Source: an uncultured cyanobacterium
Lineage (GTDB): Bacteria > Cyanobacteriota > Cyanobacteriia > PCC-6307 > Cyanobiaceae
Assembly (NCBI GenBank): GCA_903871775.1
Contig: CAIQIA010000006.1
Coordinates: forward strand, 43,146-107,145
Reading direction: 5' to 3'
DNA: 64,000 bases
Shown: piece by piece, positions 28,383 to 38,041 of the stretch
Position numbering within the stretch: position 1 is the first letter of the stretch
Layout of the letters: each line of letters opens with the position of its first letter
Program-made: the position numbers and the translations under genes
The notes under the pieces: generated by a model
What the model was told of the DNA's origin: nothing
The model's input: only the letters and a program-made list of their open reading frames with translations
Databases searched by the model: none

Positions 28383-29318
28383 ATGACCGGTCTGATTCTG
28401 CGACCTCTTGAGCGGGCGCCGGTGGCTCCAGCCCCTGACGCCTCTGCCCGCCCCGGCCTGGCGCGCCTCTGCCGCCATCTGGTGGTGGCCCTGGTCGCCC
28501 TTGTGACCATCGGCGGGGCGACCCGGGTGATGGAGGCCGGTCTGGCCTGTCCTGACTGGCCCCTCTGTTTCGGAGCGCTGCTGCCCGCCGGGCAGATGAC
28601 CCTGCGGGTCTTTCTGGAGTGGTTCCACCGTCTTGATGCGGCATTGGTCAGCGGCGGGCTGCTGCTGCTGACCGGTGCCAGCTGGGGGACCCGCCGGCGA
28701 GGACCGGGCTGGCTGCCCTGGGTGGCCAGCCTGGCGTTGCTGCTGGTGCTGGTGCAGGCAGCCCTGGGGGCCCTCACGGTCACCCGCCTGCTGCGGTTCG
28801 ACATCGTCAGCGCCCACCTGGTCACCGGGCTGACCCTGGTGGCCCTGTTGAGCGGTCTCGCCGAGGCCCTCGCCCCCCCCGATCCAGGCCGGGGGGGGGC
28901 AGCTCCCATTCCCCGGGCCCTCGCGCTTCTCTCCCTGGTGCTGCTCATGGCCCAGTGCCTGGCCGGGGCCCTCATGGCCACCCAGTGGGCCACCGGCTTC
29001 TGTCTGCATCAGGGTCAGGCCTGCAGCTGGCTGCAGTTGCATCGCCTGCTGGCTGCGCCAGTCGCCCTGCTCGGTCTGGCCACCGTCGCCGTCGTGCTGC
29101 GGCGCGGAGCCGTCGGCCGGGCCCGCCTCCTGGCGCTGCTGCTTGCCGGCGGCTGCCTGCTGCAGCCCCTGCTGGGCTGGCTCACCCTGCGGCTGGCCCT
29201 CGCCCAGCCCCTGGTCACCGTCGCGCACCAGTGCAGTGCCGCCCTGCTGGTCGCCGTGCTGGCGGCCCTGGTGGTCGCCCTCCGTCCCATCCCCTCCGAG
29301 GTCCCGTCCCATGGCTGA
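28383..29318 (+). CDS. ctaA: heme A synthase (COX15/CtaA)
   Basis: 311 residues with eight membrane helices. Family hallmarks are [21 protein letters not shown] near the N-terminus and [11 protein letters not shown] (conserved Glu and His), then [14 protein letters not shown] and [13 protein letters not shown] in the second half for the other heme ligands. It oxidises heme O to heme A for the oxidase encoded divergently. The TGA overlaps the ctaB start by 8 bases. Confidence 0.95.
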   Translation: MTGLILRPLERAPVAPAPDASARPGLARLCRHLVVALVALVTIGGATRVMEAGLACPDWPLCFGALLPAGQMTLRVFLEWFHRLDAALVSGGLLLLTGASWGTRRRGPGWLPWVASLALLLVLVQAALGALTVTRLLRFDIVSAHLVTGLTLVALLSGLAEALAPPDPGRGGAAPIPRALALLSLVLLMAQCLAGALMATQWATGFCLHQGQACSWLQLHRLLAAPVALLGLATVAVVLRRGAVGRARLLALLLAGGCLLQPLLGWLTLRLALAQPLVTVAHQCSAALLVAVLAALVVALRPIPSEVPSHG

Positions 29319-30303
29319 CACCCTTGCCCTCGCCCCCGTCAGCACCGGCCGGGAGGCCGTCGTTCCCAGCCGCTCGCACCTGCGCCTTCCCCCCTGGCTG
29401 GAAATCGCCAAGCCCCGCCTGATCCCGCTGCTGCTGGCCACGACCCTCGGCGGCATGGCCCTGAGTGACAGCTGGCCGCTCGCAGCCCCACGGCTGGCCT
29501 GCACCCTCGGCGGTGGAGCCCTGGCCGCCGCCGCCGCCGGAGTCCTGAACTGCCTCTGGGAAGAAGATCTCGATCGCCGGATGCAGCGCACCAGCCGCCG
29601 AGCCCTGCCGTCGGGCCGCATCCGCCCCGGCCAGGCCCTGCTGCTGGCCGTGGCCCTCACCGCCGCCGCGGCGATGCTGCTGGTGGCGGGGGTCAACTGC
29701 CTGGCGGCCAGCCTCACCCTGCTGGGCCTCTGCAGCTACGTGCTGCTCTACACGGTGGTGCTCAAGCCCCGCACCTCCCGCAACATCGTCATCGGTGGCG
29801 TGGCCGGCGCGATTCCGCCGCTGGTGGGTGCGGCGGCGGCCACCGGCCATGTGGGCCTGGGGGGCTGGTGGCTGTTCGCCCTCGTGATGCTGTGGACGCC
29901 GGCCCACTTCTGGGCCCTGGCCCTGCTGCTGGAAGACGACTACCGCTCCGTCGGCATCCCGATGCTGCCGGTGGTGCGGGGGCCGCTGGTGACCGGCAGG
30001 GCCATCGCCCGCTATGCCTGGGCCACCGTCGCGGTCAGTGTGCTCGGGGTGCTGACCCTGCCGGCCGGGGGGGCGTTCTACGGCCTGATGGTGCTGCCCT
30101 TCAACGGCCGTCTGCTGCAGATGGGGGAGGCGGTGCGACGGGACCCCGGTGACCGCAACCTGGCCAAGGGCCTGTTCCGCTGGTCGATCCTCTATCTCTT
30201 CGGCCTGTGCCTGCTGCTGCTGCTGGCCCGCACACCGGCGGCCATGGCGTTCAGCCACGACACCTTCACCCTGCTCCGCCGCGCCACCGGTCTGGCTGCC
30301 TAG
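29311..30303 (+). CDS. ctaB: protoheme IX farnesyltransferase (heme O synthase)
   Basis: 330 residues, UbiA superfamily, about nine membrane helices. The family pair of prenyl-diphosphate motifs is seen: [19 protein letters not shown] (Asp-rich, then RT and R) and [20 protein letters not shown] with the DY after it. It attaches farnesyl to heme b to give heme O, the substrate of CtaA. Start ATG sits within the end of ctaA. Confidence 0.95.
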   Translation: MADTLALAPVSTGREAVVPSRSHLRLPPWLEIAKPRLIPLLLATTLGGMALSDSWPLAAPRLACTLGGGALAAAAAGVLNCLWEEDLDRRMQRTSRRALPSGRIRPGQALLLAVALTAAAAMLLVAGVNCLAASLTLLGLCSYVLLYTVVLKPRTSRNIVIGGVAGAIPPLVGAAAATGHVGLGGWWLFALVMLWTPAHFWALALLLEDDYRSVGIPMLPVVRGPLVTGRAIARYAWATVAVSVLGVLTLPAGGAFYGLMVLPFNGRLLQMGEAVRRDPGDRNLAKGLFRWSILYLFGLCLLLLLARTPAAMAFSHDTFTLLRRATGLAA

Positions 30304-30333
30304 GTTGCATCGCATCCCCACCCTCGCCGGCCC

Positions 30334-31341
30334 GTGATCCGCCTCGAGCACCTCAGCAAGCGTTTCGGCACGGTCCAGGCCCTGCAGGACCTGAGCCTCG
30401 AGGTGCCCCAGGGCAGCCTCTACGGCCTGCTGGGGCCCAACGGGGCCGGCAAGACCACGGCCCTGCGCATCCTCAGCACCCTGCTGGCCCCGGATGCGGG
30501 TGCAGTGACCATTGCCGGCATCGATGCCCTCGCCCAGCCCCGGGAGGCGCGGCAGCTGCTGGGCTACGTGGCTCAGGAGGTGGCCATCGACAAGATCCTC
30601 ACCGGCCGCGAGCTTCTTGAACTGCACGCCGCCCTGTATCACCTGTCCCGGGAACGGGCCCAGCGGCGCATCAGCGAGCTGGCCGACCTGCTCGGCATGG
30701 ACGACTGGCTGGACCGGCGCTGCGGCGGCTATTCCGGCGGCATGCGCCGCCGCCTCGACCTGGCCTGCGGTCTGCTGCACGAGCCCGCCGTGCTGGTGCT
30801 GGATGAGCCGACGGTGGGTCTCGACATCGAGAGCCGCAGCCTGCTCTGGGATGTGCTGCGGCGGCTGCGGGATGGCGGCACCACGGTGCTGCTCAGCAGC
30901 CATTACCTCGAAGAGGTGGATGCCCTGGCGGACCGCCTCGCGATCATCGACGGCGGTCGGGTGATCGCCGAAGGAACGCCCGCAAGCCTCAAGGGCGCCC
31001 TGGGCGGCGACCGGGTCACCCTGCGCATCCGCGAGTTCGCCACCCCTGCGGAGGCGGAGCATGCCCTGGCTCTCCTGCAGGGCTGTGAGGGTGTGCGAAG
31101 CGCCGTCATCAACCGGGCCCAGGGCCATGCCATCAACCTGGTGGTCGACGGTGAGGGGGTCGTGGAGGGCCTGCGCCGGCAGCTGCAGGAGCACCGCATG
31201 CCGGTGTTCTCGCTGGCGCAGAGCCGCCCGAGTCTCGATGATGTGTATCTGCAGGCCACGGGCCGGACGCTCATGGATGCCGAACTGGCCGCCGTGGCGG
31301 ATCGTGATCCCAAGGCCGAACGCAAGCAGGCCATGCGCTGA
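30334..31341 (+). CDS. ABC-2 type exporter ATP-binding protein (DrrA/CcmA-like)
   Basis: 335 residues. Walker [13 protein letters not shown], signature [12 protein letters not shown], Walker [13 protein letters not shown] and the H-loop in [11 protein letters not shown] define a DrrA/NatA-class ATPase; a C-terminal extension of about 100 residues (to [10 protein letters not shown]) is usual for this class. It lies 30 bases after ctaB and 17 bases before its permease gene. The substrate (drug, lipid or polysaccharide) cannot be told; location in a cta cluster is common in cyanobacteria and may reflect co-transcription. Confidence 0.9.
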   Translation: MIRLEHLSKRFGTVQALQDLSLEVPQGSLYGLLGPNGAGKTTALRILSTLLAPDAGAVTIAGIDALAQPREARQLLGYVAQEVAIDKILTGRELLELHAALYHLSRERAQRRISELADLLGMDDWLDRRCGGYSGGMRRRLDLACGLLHEPAVLVLDEPTVGLDIESRSLLWDVLRRLRDGGTTVLLSSHYLEEVDALADRLAIIDGGRVIAEGTPASLKGALGGDRVTLRIREFATPAEAEHALALLQGCEGVRSAVINRAQGHAINLVVDGEGVVEGLRRQLQEHRMPVFSLAQSRPSLDDVYLQATGRTLMDAELAAVADRDPKAERKQAMR

Positions 31342-31358
31342 ACCAGCTGAACCCACCG

Positions 31359-32216
31359 ATGGTCGATGTCCTCCGTTCCGCCCCCTCCCGCCAGCCGGCG
31401 GAGCCAGGGGCCGCCGCTGAGCTGGCCCAGGAGACCCTGGCCCTCTGCCGGCGCCTGTTCATCCAGCTGCAGCGTCGCCCGTCCACCCTGGTGGCCGGCA
31501 TCCTGCAGCCGCTGATCTGGCTGCTGCTGTTCGGGGCGCTCTTTGCCAAGGCTCCGGCGGGCCTGCTCCCCGGTGGGGTGAGCTACGGCCGTTTTCTGGG
31601 GGCCGGCGTGATCGTCTTCACGGCCTTCAGTGCCGCACTCAACGCCGGGCTGCCGGTGATGTTCGACCGTGAATTCGGCTTTCTGAACCGTCTGCTGGTG
31701 GCGCCGCTGCGATCACGCACCTCGATCGTGCTGGCCACCGTGCTGTACATCACCAGCCTCAGCCTGGTGCAGACCCTGGCGATCATGCTGGCGGCCCGGG
31801 CCCTCGGCTACGGCTGGCCCGGCCCCCTGGGCCTGCTGCTCGTGCTGGTGACCCTGCTGCTGCTGCTGGCGGCCGTGACCGCCCTCAGCCTCGGCCTGGC
31901 CTTCGCCCTGCCAGGCCACATCGAACTGATCGCGGTCATCTTCGTGGTCAACCTGCCCCTGCTGTTCGCCAGCACGGCCCTGGCGCCGATCGCCTTCATG
32001 CCCGGCTGGCTGGGCTGGCTTGCGGCCCTGAATCCCCTTACCTTCGCCATAGAACCGATCCGCGCCGCCTATTACGGGCCCTTCCGTCTCGATCAGGTGG
32101 TGCTGGAGGCCCCCTACGGCAGCCTCACGGCCGGCCAGTGCCTGCTGGTGCTGGCTCTCCTCTCCCTGGGTCTGTTCCTGTCCATCCGGCCCCTCCTGGA
32201 CCGGAAGCTGAGCTGA
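31359..32216 (+). CDS. ABC-2 type exporter permease (DrrB-like)
   Basis: 285 residues with six membrane helices. FLNRLLVAPLRSRTSIVLATVL and the NLPLLFASTALAPIAFMPGWL segments are typical ABC-2 permease signatures. It pairs with the ATPase encoded just upstream. The GTG of the next gene comes 4 bases after its stop. Confidence 0.9.
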   Translation: MVDVLRSAPSRQPAEPGAAAELAQETLALCRRLFIQLQRRPSTLVAGILQPLIWLLLFGALFAKAPAGLLPGGVSYGRFLGAGVIVFTAFSAALNAGLPVMFDREFGFLNRLLVAPLRSRTSIVLATVLYITSLSLVQTLAIMLAARALGYGWPGPLGLLLVLVTLLLLLAAVTALSLGLAFALPGHIELIAVIFVVNLPLLFASTALAPIAFMPGWLGWLAALNPLTFAIEPIRAAYYGPFRLDQVVLEAPYGSLTAGQCLLVLALLSLGLFLSIRPLLDRKLS

Positions 32217-32220
32217 AGCC

Positions 32221-32613
32221 GTGGCCATTCTCCCCCCCATCCTTGATCCCGATGCCCGCCGACGCCTGGGCGAGCTGCGCGCCGCCCTCGACCGCCGGGA
32301 CGCGGAGGGCCTCAGGGACCTGAGCAGCCGGCTCGTGCACCGCCGGGGACCCGCGGTGCTTTCGGCCCTGATGGCGAGCATCGATGACCGCGAAGCGCTT
32401 GCTTTCTGGAACGACTGCCTGCTGCACCGGCCCGAGCCCGCGGTGCCAGTGCCCGTCCAGGTGCCCCCTCAGGTTCAGGTGACGGCGCCGGCACCGGTCC
32501 CGATGACGGCGCCGGTGCCCGCCGAACCGCCCCAGAGCCGTCGCCGTGCCCAGGTGCTGCGCCGCTGGCTGCCGTCCGAATGGCTGCTGCCCGCCCACGA
32601 CCAGGCCGCATGA
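32221..32613 (+). CDS. hypothetical protein, Pro/Val-rich linker
   Basis: 130 residues, GTG start at 32221. The N-terminal about 75 residues look helical (PDARRRLGELRAALDRRDAE, VLSALMASIDDREALAFWND), possibly a small helical domain; residues about 78-108 are a Pro/Val/Ala-rich repeat; the tail is basic (SRRRAQVLRRWLPSEWLLP). No family recognised. The position between the ABC permease and nanE, with an ATGA overlap to the latter, suggests it is translated with them. Confidence 0.65.
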   Translation: MAILPPILDPDARRRLGELRAALDRRDAEGLRDLSSRLVHRRGPAVLSALMASIDDREALAFWNDCLLHRPEPAVPVPVQVPPQVQVTAPAPVPMTAPVPAEPPQSRRRAQVLRRWLPSEWLLPAHDQAA

Positions 32614-33299
32614 CCCCGACCCCGCCCCGCCCCGCCGGACTGATCGTGTCGGTGCAGGCCCCGGAGGGGTCACCGCTGCGGGATCCTGCCGTGATCGCCG
32701 CCATGGCCGAGGCCAGCCTGCGCCGCGGCGCCAGCGGCGTGCGGCTTGAAAGCCCGGAGCACATCGGTGCGGTGCGCCGCCGCTGTCCCGATGCGCTGAT
32801 CATCGGTCTGTGGAAGCGCACCTACGACGACAGCCCGGTGTACATCACGCCGGGCTGGGACGAGATCCGTCAGGTATGGGCCGCCGGGGCCGACGTCGTG
32901 GCCCTGGATGCCACCGATCGCCACCGGCCCGGGGGGCAGGGGCTGGCCGATCTGATCCGCCGCGCCCGCGAGGAGCTGGGGGCTGTGCTGATGGCCGATG
33001 TCGATGGCATTGATGCGGGGCTGGCGGCGGCGGACCTGGGGTGCGACTGGGTGGGCACCACCCTCTACGGCTACACCGAGGCGACGGCAGACCGGCGCCC
33101 GCCGGGCCTGCACCTGCTGGCCCCCCTGCGGCAGCAGCTGCCCCCCGGGGTGAGCCTGATCGCCGAAGGGGGCATCGCCTCAGCGCAGACCGCCCGCGAG
33201 GCCCTTGAGGCGGGCGCGGATGCGGTGGTGGTGGGCACTGCCATCACCGGCATCGATCTGCAGGTGGCCGCCTACGTCGATTGCCTCTCCTCGACTTAA
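32610..33299 (+). CDS. nanE: N-acetylmannosamine-6-phosphate 2-epimerase (NanE-like)
   Basis: 229 residues of TIM-barrel NanE type: GLIVSVQAPEGSPL (first strand, Q and E), GLWKRTYDDSPVYITP (catalytic Lys region), DVVALDATDRHRP, ADVDGIDAGLAAADLGCDWVGTTLYGYT, and phosphate-binding IAEGGI and VVVGTAIT. It interconverts ManNAc-6-P and GlcNAc-6-P. No sialic-acid lyase or NanK is near, so it may serve amino-sugar recycling or cell-envelope synthesis rather than sialate catabolism. Start ATG overlaps the previous stop. Confidence 0.88.
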   Translation: MTPTPPRPAGLIVSVQAPEGSPLRDPAVIAAMAEASLRRGASGVRLESPEHIGAVRRRCPDALIIGLWKRTYDDSPVYITPGWDEIRQVWAAGADVVALDATDRHRPGGQGLADLIRRAREELGAVLMADVDGIDAGLAAADLGCDWVGTTLYGYTEATADRRPPGLHLLAPLRQQLPPGVSLIAEGGIASAQTAREALEAGADAVVVGTAITGIDLQVAAYVDCLSST

Positions 33300-33377
33300 A
33301 AAAAGACCTGTGAAGGGTGCCTGACCGGTTCGCCCCCAGGCGCGAGACTGATGAGATCCACCCTGGGGGGCCGGGCT

Positions 33378-33551
33378 ATGACGCCGGTTCTGAGACTGGT
33401 TTTCGCGGGGATCACCGGGTTCTCGATCTCGGCTGTCGATCTCACCGATCTTCAGGCGCTGAACCGCGAGCTGGGACGCCTGTGCACCCGCCCCCCCCAG
33501 GAGGCCGTGCGCGTGTGCCAGATCCACGCCAGGTTGTTGAAGGGCACCTGA
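33378..33551 (+). CDS. small secreted hypothetical protein
   Basis: 57 residues from the ATG at 33378. A probable short signal sequence (MTPVLRLVFAGITGFSISA) precedes VDLTDLQALNRELGRLCTRP and PQEAVRVCQIHARLLKG; the two Cys could form a disulfide in the periplasm. No family recognised. An in-frame start at 33351 would give 66 residues. It is not clearly part of an operon. Confidence 0.5.
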   Translation: MTPVLRLVFAGITGFSISAVDLTDLQALNRELGRLCTRPPQEAVRVCQIHARLLKGT

Positions 33552-33555
33552 CAAT

Positions 33556-33606
33556 TTCCGCAAGCGGCAGACGATCCCCGCAAGCGGCAGACGATTCCCG
33601 CAGTCG
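33556..33606. repeat. 20-bp tandem repeat, 2.5 copies
   Basis: A unit of consensus TCCCGCAAGCGGCAGACGAT-like sequence occurs at 33556-33575 and 33576-33595 and partly at 33596-33606. Each unit has an internal CCGCAAGCGG near-palindrome. It sits between two small genes, 40 bases before the start at 33646, so it could be a protein-binding array or simple slippage. Confidence 0.7.
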
Positions 33607-33645
33607 GTCGGTAAGGTCTGAGCACGTCGCAGAGCCCCCGCCGCC

Positions 33646-33837
33646 ATGGCCTTCCTGATCGTGATGGCGATGGGTGTGGCCATGGCCCTGATCTATGTGC
33701 CCCTGCGCCTCTACCTGACCCTCACGGCCCGGGGGCGCCGGTTGCGGCTGCTGCAGCGCATCCGCCTGCTGCGGCAGGAGCTGGCGACCGTCACCCCATC
33801 ACCATCCCCCCATCCACCTGCAGCACCTGACCGGTGA
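33646..33837 (+). CDS. small single-span membrane protein
   Basis: 63 residues: one membrane helix (AFLIVMAMGVAMALIYVPLRL) followed by a basic Arg-rich amphipathic helix (RGRRLRLLQRIRLLRQEL) and a Pro-rich tail. This shape is common among short conserved cyanobacterial proteins. The last 47 bases overlap the convergent fabG, which weakens but does not exclude it. Function unknown. Confidence 0.5.
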   Translation: MAFLIVMAMGVAMALIYVPLRLYLTLTARGRRLRLLQRIRLLRQELATVTPSPSPHPPAAPDR

Positions 33838-34543
33838 TGTAGGCCGCCGCCGGATCGGCCGCCAGGAACCGCACCGCCCCGGCCACCTCCGCCGGCTCGC
33901 CGTAACGCCCCAGGGGAATGGCGTTGAGCAGCCCCTCGGCGTTGAGGTGGCTCGTCATGTCGGTGGCGATGAAGCCCGGGGCGACGGCGTTGACCGTGAT
34001 GCCGCGGCTGGCGAGTTCCCGGGCGGTGCTGAGGGTGAAGCCGACGACCCCCGCCTTGGCGGCGGCGTAGTTGGTCTGGCCGGCATTGCCGGTGAGGCCC
34101 ACCACCGAGGTGATGTTCACGATGCGACCGCGTTTCTGCTTCAGCATCGGCCGTGTCACGGCACGGGTGCAGAGGAACACGCCGGTCAGGTTCAGGTCGA
34201 GCACGGCGCGCCAGTCTTCCGTCTTCAGGCGCATCAGCAGGCCGTCGCGGGTGATGCCGGCGTTGTTGATCAGCACGTCGATGCTGCCGCTGCGCTCCAG
34301 CACCGCCGTCACGAGCCCGTCCACCTGCTCCTCCTGGCTCACGTCGGCCTGGAGGGCGTAGGCCTGGCCACCGGCGGCGGCGATCTCGGCCACCACGGCC
34401 TCGGCGGCGGCGGCGGAGCTGGCGTAGTTCACCACCACCGTGGCGCCGCTGCTGGCCAGCTCGAGGGCGACGGCACGGCCGATGCCCCGGCTGGCCCCTG
34501 TCACCAGGGCCGTGCGGCCGGCCAGGGGGGCGGTGGCGGTCAT
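33791..34543 (-). CDS. fabG: 3-oxoacyl-[acyl-carrier-protein] reductase
   Basis: 250 residues, classical short-chain dehydrogenase. NADP-binding TGASRGIG at 15-22, the NNAG motif at 93-96, and a complete catalytic set Ser146, Tyr159, Lys163 (YAAAK). The segment NAGQTNYAAAKAGVVGF and the end ITGQVLQVDGGMVMG are typical FabG. It reduces beta-ketoacyl-ACP in fatty acid elongation. It lies 47 bases after the K+ channel gene. Confidence 0.93.
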   Translation of the reverse strand: MTATAPLAGRTALVTGASRGIGRAVALELASSGATVVVNYASSAAAAEAVVAEIAAAGGQAYALQADVSQEEQVDGLVTAVLERSGSIDVLINNAGITRDGLLMRLKTEDWRAVLDLNLTGVFLCTRAVTRPMLKQKRGRIVNITSVVGLTGNAGQTNYAAAKAGVVGFTLSTARELASRGITVNAVAPGFIATDMTSHLNAEGLLNAIPLGRYGEPAEVAGAVRFLAADPAAAYITGQVLQVDGGMVMG

Positions 34544-34590
34544 GGGCGTCGCGGAAGCTGCGGGGATCGTACGGGGCCTCCGGACGCCCC

Positions 34591-35682
34591 TCAGGGCTGC
34601 ACGCTCTCGGCGCTCTCCAGGGCCGGGCCGAGGAGCCGGGCAAAGGCCTGCAGCTGGTTGCTGCTGCCCATCACCACCAGCCGCTGGCCGGCATGGAGCA
34701 GCACATCGCCCCCGGGGTTGGCCTGCAGCTCCGTGCGGCCGCTGCCGTAGGGGTTCCAGACGTCGCTCTTCGGCGTGAGGATGGCCAGCACGGTGGCACC
34801 GCTGCGGCGGCCCAGGGCCAGCTCGGCCAGGCTGCGCCCTTCGAGCTGCCCCATCCGGTCGGGCTGGCTGCTGAGCTGGAATTCGTCGACCTCGCAGTCG
34901 GACCCCGCCAGCAGGTCCATGAAGTTGAGCGCCAGCGGCCGCAGGGCGGTGGCGGCCATGATCCGGCCGCCGGCGATGTAGGGAGACACCACCGCGTCGG
35001 CACCGGCCTGGCGCAGCTTGCGTTCCGCCTCGCTGCTGTCGGCCCGGGCGATCAGCCGGCAGCGGGGGCTGAGGCCCCGGGCGCTCAGCACCACATAGAG
35101 GTTGGCGGCATTGCTGGGCAGGGCCGCCACCAGGGCCCGGCAGCGGTGCACCCCCGCCTCTTCGAGGGTCTCGTCGAGGGTGGCATCGGCCAGCTGCACT
35201 TCGATGTTCCGCTCCCGTGCGGCCTCCACCCGTTCTGGATCGGTCTCGAGCACCAGCATCGGAATGCGCTGCTGGCTGAGCTGTTCGGCGATCTCGCGGC
35301 CGATGCGTCCGTAGCCGCAGACGATGACGTGGTCACGCATGCGACTCAGCTCCCGCAGGCGGCGGCGGCGGCGGCGACGCTGGAAGTAGCCCGTCTCCTC
35401 AAGGGTGAGCAGCCACTGCAGGGTCTGCTGGACCACCACCAGGCCCCCCAGCAGCAGCAGCACCGTGACCCAGCGGCCCCCGCTGGTTTCGACCAGCTGA
35501 TCCCCGTAGCCGACGGTGGTGAGGGTGATGGCCACCTGCCAGTAGCAGTCGCCCCAGTCCCACCTCTCCGTGAGGCGGTAACCGAGGGCTGCCGCGTTGA
35601 TGAGCACCAGCAGCTGGGCGAGCGGTGTCCGCACCAGTCCCTGGGCCGAACGGGGAATGCGACGCCGAAGGTTGGGCTGCAT
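34591..35682 (-). CDS. K+ channel with RCK (TrkA-N/TrkA-C) domain
   Basis: 363 residues. Two membrane helices surround a pore loop with the intact selectivity filter TTVGYGD (about residue 55-61), followed by a very basic linker (RRRRRRRR), an NAD-binding RCK domain beginning DHVIVCGYGRIGREIAEQL, and a TrkA-C domain with LAELALGRRSGATVLAI. This matches MthK/Kch-type ligand-gated K+ channels of the cytoplasmic membrane. The ATG at 35682 was preferred since it sits 4 bases after the upstream stop. Confidence 0.92.
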   Translation of the reverse strand: MQPNLRRRIPRSAQGLVRTPLAQLLVLINAAALGYRLTERWDWGDCYWQVAITLTTVGYGDQLVETSGGRWVTVLLLLGGLVVVQQTLQWLLTLEETGYFQRRRRRRRLRELSRMRDHVIVCGYGRIGREIAEQLSQQRIPMLVLETDPERVEAARERNIEVQLADATLDETLEEAGVHRCRALVAALPSNAANLYVVLSARGLSPRCRLIARADSSEAERKLRQAGADAVVSPYIAGGRIMAATALRPLALNFMDLLAGSDCEVDEFQLSSQPDRMGQLEGRSLAELALGRRSGATVLAILTPKSDVWNPYGSGRTELQANPGGDVLLHAGQRLVVMGSSNQLQAFARLLGPALESAESVQP

Positions 35683-35686
35683 CGGC

Positions 35687-36412
35687 TCATGGCAGCCCCA
35701 GGGCCTGCAGCACGGCATCGGGTCCATCGCCTGGGGCCACCGCCACGTGGGTCACCCCCGTCAGGCCGGCCAGCCCGCTGGCCCAGGGATCCCCGCTCAC
35801 CAGCACGTCGGCACTGGCCAGCTGGGCGGCCTGGGCCAGGGGCGACCCGGGGCGCAGCCGTTCCATGCGCACCTCGGGCAGCCGCTGGCGCAGGGACGGT
35901 TCGAGGGCGGCGCCATCGGCGCTGAGCACCAGCAGCGGTCCAGCGCCGGCGGGCTGCTGGGCGACGGCCTTGGCCAGGGCTTCGGCGGGCAGGGTCAGCC
36001 GGAAGTCGGCGGGCACCGGGTCGAGGCCGAGGGCCGCCAGCAGGGCGTCGGGGTCGGCGTCGGCGCTGACCCGGCTGGTGGCCGACCAGCCCCCCCGGGC
36101 CAACCGCACGGGGATGTGGCTGAGGCTGAGCAGCAGATCGAGCCGCCAGCCGCTGGCGAGGTTGAGGCAGGCCTGGAAATCGGGCTCCCGCACCGCCCCG
36201 AGCAGGTTGGTCCAGTCCGCCAGGCTCGGGCGGCCGTCGAAGTCGAAGGGCAGCACCTTCTCGACCGCCGGCAGCAGGCCCCAGACCGCCGCCGCGGCTG
36301 GGGCACAGGCCACCTGCAGGCTGGTGGCCAGCCGGCTGGCGGCGGTGGCCGCCGCCGGCACGAACGCCAGCTGCTCCTGGGGGCCACCCGGGCTCAGCAA
36401 CAGGAGGCGCAT
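35687..36412 (-). CDS. GT9/heptosyltransferase-like protein
   Basis: 241 residues. It resembles the N- and C-terminal Rossmann halves of ADP-heptose:LPS heptosyltransferases (GT9): MRLLLLSPGGPQEQLAFVPA, LPAVEKVLPFDF, RPSLADWTNLLGAVREPDFQ, GPLLVLSADGAALEP, and ASADVLVSGDPWASGLAGLTG. It is shorter than the usual 340 residues, so catalytic competence is unsure. It starts 28 bases from the divergent ispD and runs into the K+ channel gene. Confidence 0.65.
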   Translation of the reverse strand: MRLLLLSPGGPQEQLAFVPAAATAASRLATSLQVACAPAAAAVWGLLPAVEKVLPFDFDGRPSLADWTNLLGAVREPDFQACLNLASGWRLDLLLSLSHIPVRLARGGWSATSRVSADADPDALLAALGLDPVPADFRLTLPAEALAKAVAQQPAGAGPLLVLSADGAALEPSLRQRLPEVRMERLRPGSPLAQAAQLASADVLVSGDPWASGLAGLTGVTHVAVAPGDGPDAVLQALGLP

Positions 36413-36440
36413 GGTGATGGGGCCGTGATGGTCAGATTGT

Positions 36441-37157
36441 ATGGATCGGGACCGGACGCGCTTGTATCTGCTGATCGTTGCCGCAGGTCGCGGCCGCCGC
36501 ATGGGCCACGACCGCAACAAGCTGCTGCTTCCCCTGGCGGGACGGCCGCTGCTGGCCTGGACCCTCGAAGCCGCCCTGGGGGCCCCCTCCCTGGCCTGGC
36601 TGGGGCTGGTGGGCCAGGAGGTCGACCGGGCCGACATCCTGGCGCTGCTCGAACCGCTGCAGCCCCGGGTGCCGGTGGTCTGGATCCAAGGGGGCGACAC
36701 CCGCCAGGAATCGGTGGCCCGGGGGCTCGAGGCCCTGCCCGCCGCCGCTGACCAGGTGCTGATCCACGACGGCGCTCGCTGCCTGGCCGGCAGTGACCTC
36801 TTCGAACGCTGTGCCGCCACCCTTCGCCGCGATGGGGTGGCCCTGATCGCCGCCACCCCCGTCACCGACACGATCAAGCAGGTGGACGGCGACGGACGCA
36901 TCCGTGCCACCCCTGACCGCGCCAGTCTCTGGGCGGCCCAGACCCCCCAGGGGTTCCCGGTCGCTGAGCTGCGGCGGGCCCACGCCCAGGCCCGGGAGGC
37001 CGGCTGGGAGGTCACCGACGATGCGGCCCTGTTCGAGCGGCTGGGTCTGCCTGTGCAGGTGCTGGATGCCGGTCCTGGCAACCTCAAGGTCACGGCTCCC
37101 CTCGACCTTGAACTGGCCGCGGCGTTGCTGCGGCGCCGGCAGGGGGCCGCGGGTTAG
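36441..37157 (+). CDS. ispD: 2-C-methyl-D-erythritol 4-phosphate cytidylyltransferase
   Basis: 238 residues. The nucleotidyltransferase loop [36 protein letters not shown] and the C-terminal [10 protein letters not shown] and [14 protein letters not shown] segments identify IspD. It makes CDP-ME from MEP and CTP in the plastidial-type isoprenoid route. The end overlaps the convergent ldcA by 4 bases. Confidence 0.95.
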   Translation: MDRDRTRLYLLIVAAGRGRRMGHDRNKLLLPLAGRPLLAWTLEAALGAPSLAWLGLVGQEVDRADILALLEPLQPRVPVVWIQGGDTRQESVARGLEALPAAADQVLIHDGARCLAGSDLFERCAATLRRDGVALIAATPVTDTIKQVDGDGRIRATPDRASLWAAQTPQGFPVAELRRAHAQAREAGWEVTDDAALFERLGLPVQVLDAGPGNLKVTAPLDLELAAALLRRRQGAAG

Positions 37158-38041
37158 GCGGGCAGCAGCTCCAGCAGCCCGCGGTGGCCGTCGAGACGGC
37201 AGGGCACCCCGAGGGGGAGGGCCGCATTGACGGCCCCGTGGCCCACCGGCAGATCGGCCAGCACAGGGATGCCCAGGTCGGCCACCCGGTCCCGCAGCAC
37301 CTCCTCAAGCGTGAAACCCGGGCGGTCGTCATCGGCGGCGGGGCTGCAGCCCTCGAAGCTGCCGAAGGCCAGCCCCGCCAGCTGCTGCAACCCCCCGGCC
37401 AGGCGCCAGTGGGTCAGCATCCGGTCGATGCGGTAAGGCGCTTCGCCCACGTCCTCGAGCAGCAGCACCGCCCCCTTCAGCCGCGGGCACCAGGCGGTGC
37501 CCAGCAGATGGGTCGCCACCGTCAGGTTGGCCACCAGCAGCGGCCCTTCGGCCACCCCGGGCCGCCAGGGCGTCCCCGACAGCGGCGGCAGGGGTTCACC
37601 GAACAGCAGCCGCCGCAGGCGTTCGCGGCTCCAGTCGGGTTCGTTGGCGAGGGTCGTGACCAGGGGCCCATGGATCGCCCCGCCGTGGCCGGCGGCCTGC
37701 ATCGCCCAGAGCAGGCTGGTCACGTCGGAGAAGCCGAGCAGCATCCCCGGGGGCGGTGACCAGCCCCGTTCGAGCAGGCGGGCCGCCCCCCAGCCCCCCC
37801 GCACGCAGGCCAGCAGGGGAGCCGCGTCGCAGTCGGCCAGCCGCTCCTCGTCGCGGCCGGCCAGGTAGCCCCAGCGCCGATCGGCGGCGAAGGGCTGGTC
37901 CACCTCCAGGCCCCACGACCGCAGCAGCTCGATCCCGGCCTGCAGCCGCTGGTCGTCGGCGAGGGCGGAACTGGCGGCCACCAGGCGTACCCGGTCCCCC
38001 GGCTGCAACGGGGCCGGCCAGGGGCCGAGGGCGACGCTCAT
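37154..38041 (-). CDS. ldcA: muramoyltetrapeptide (LD-) carboxypeptidase, S66 family
   Basis: 295 residues. The nucleophile Ser is in [14 protein letters not shown], the N-terminal LVAASSAL and the [11 protein letters not shown] loop are typical, and the C-terminal part has [19 protein letters not shown] with the catalytic His. It removes the terminal D-Ala of recycled murein tetrapeptides in the cytosol. The start overlaps the prenyltransferase stop by 4 bases. Confidence 0.9.
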   Translation of the reverse strand: MSVALGPWPAPLQPGDRVRLVAASSALADDQRLQAGIELLRSWGLEVDQPFAADRRWGYLAGRDEERLADCDAAPLLACVRGGWGAARLLERGWSPPPGMLLGFSDVTSLLWAMQAAGHGGAIHGPLVTTLANEPDWSRERLRRLLFGEPLPPLSGTPWRPGVAEGPLLVANLTVATHLLGTAWCPRLKGAVLLLEDVGEAPYRIDRMLTHWRLAGGLQQLAGLAFGSFEGCSPAADDDRPGFTLEEVLRDRVADLGIPVLADLPVGHGAVNAALPLGVPCRLDGHRGLLELLPA

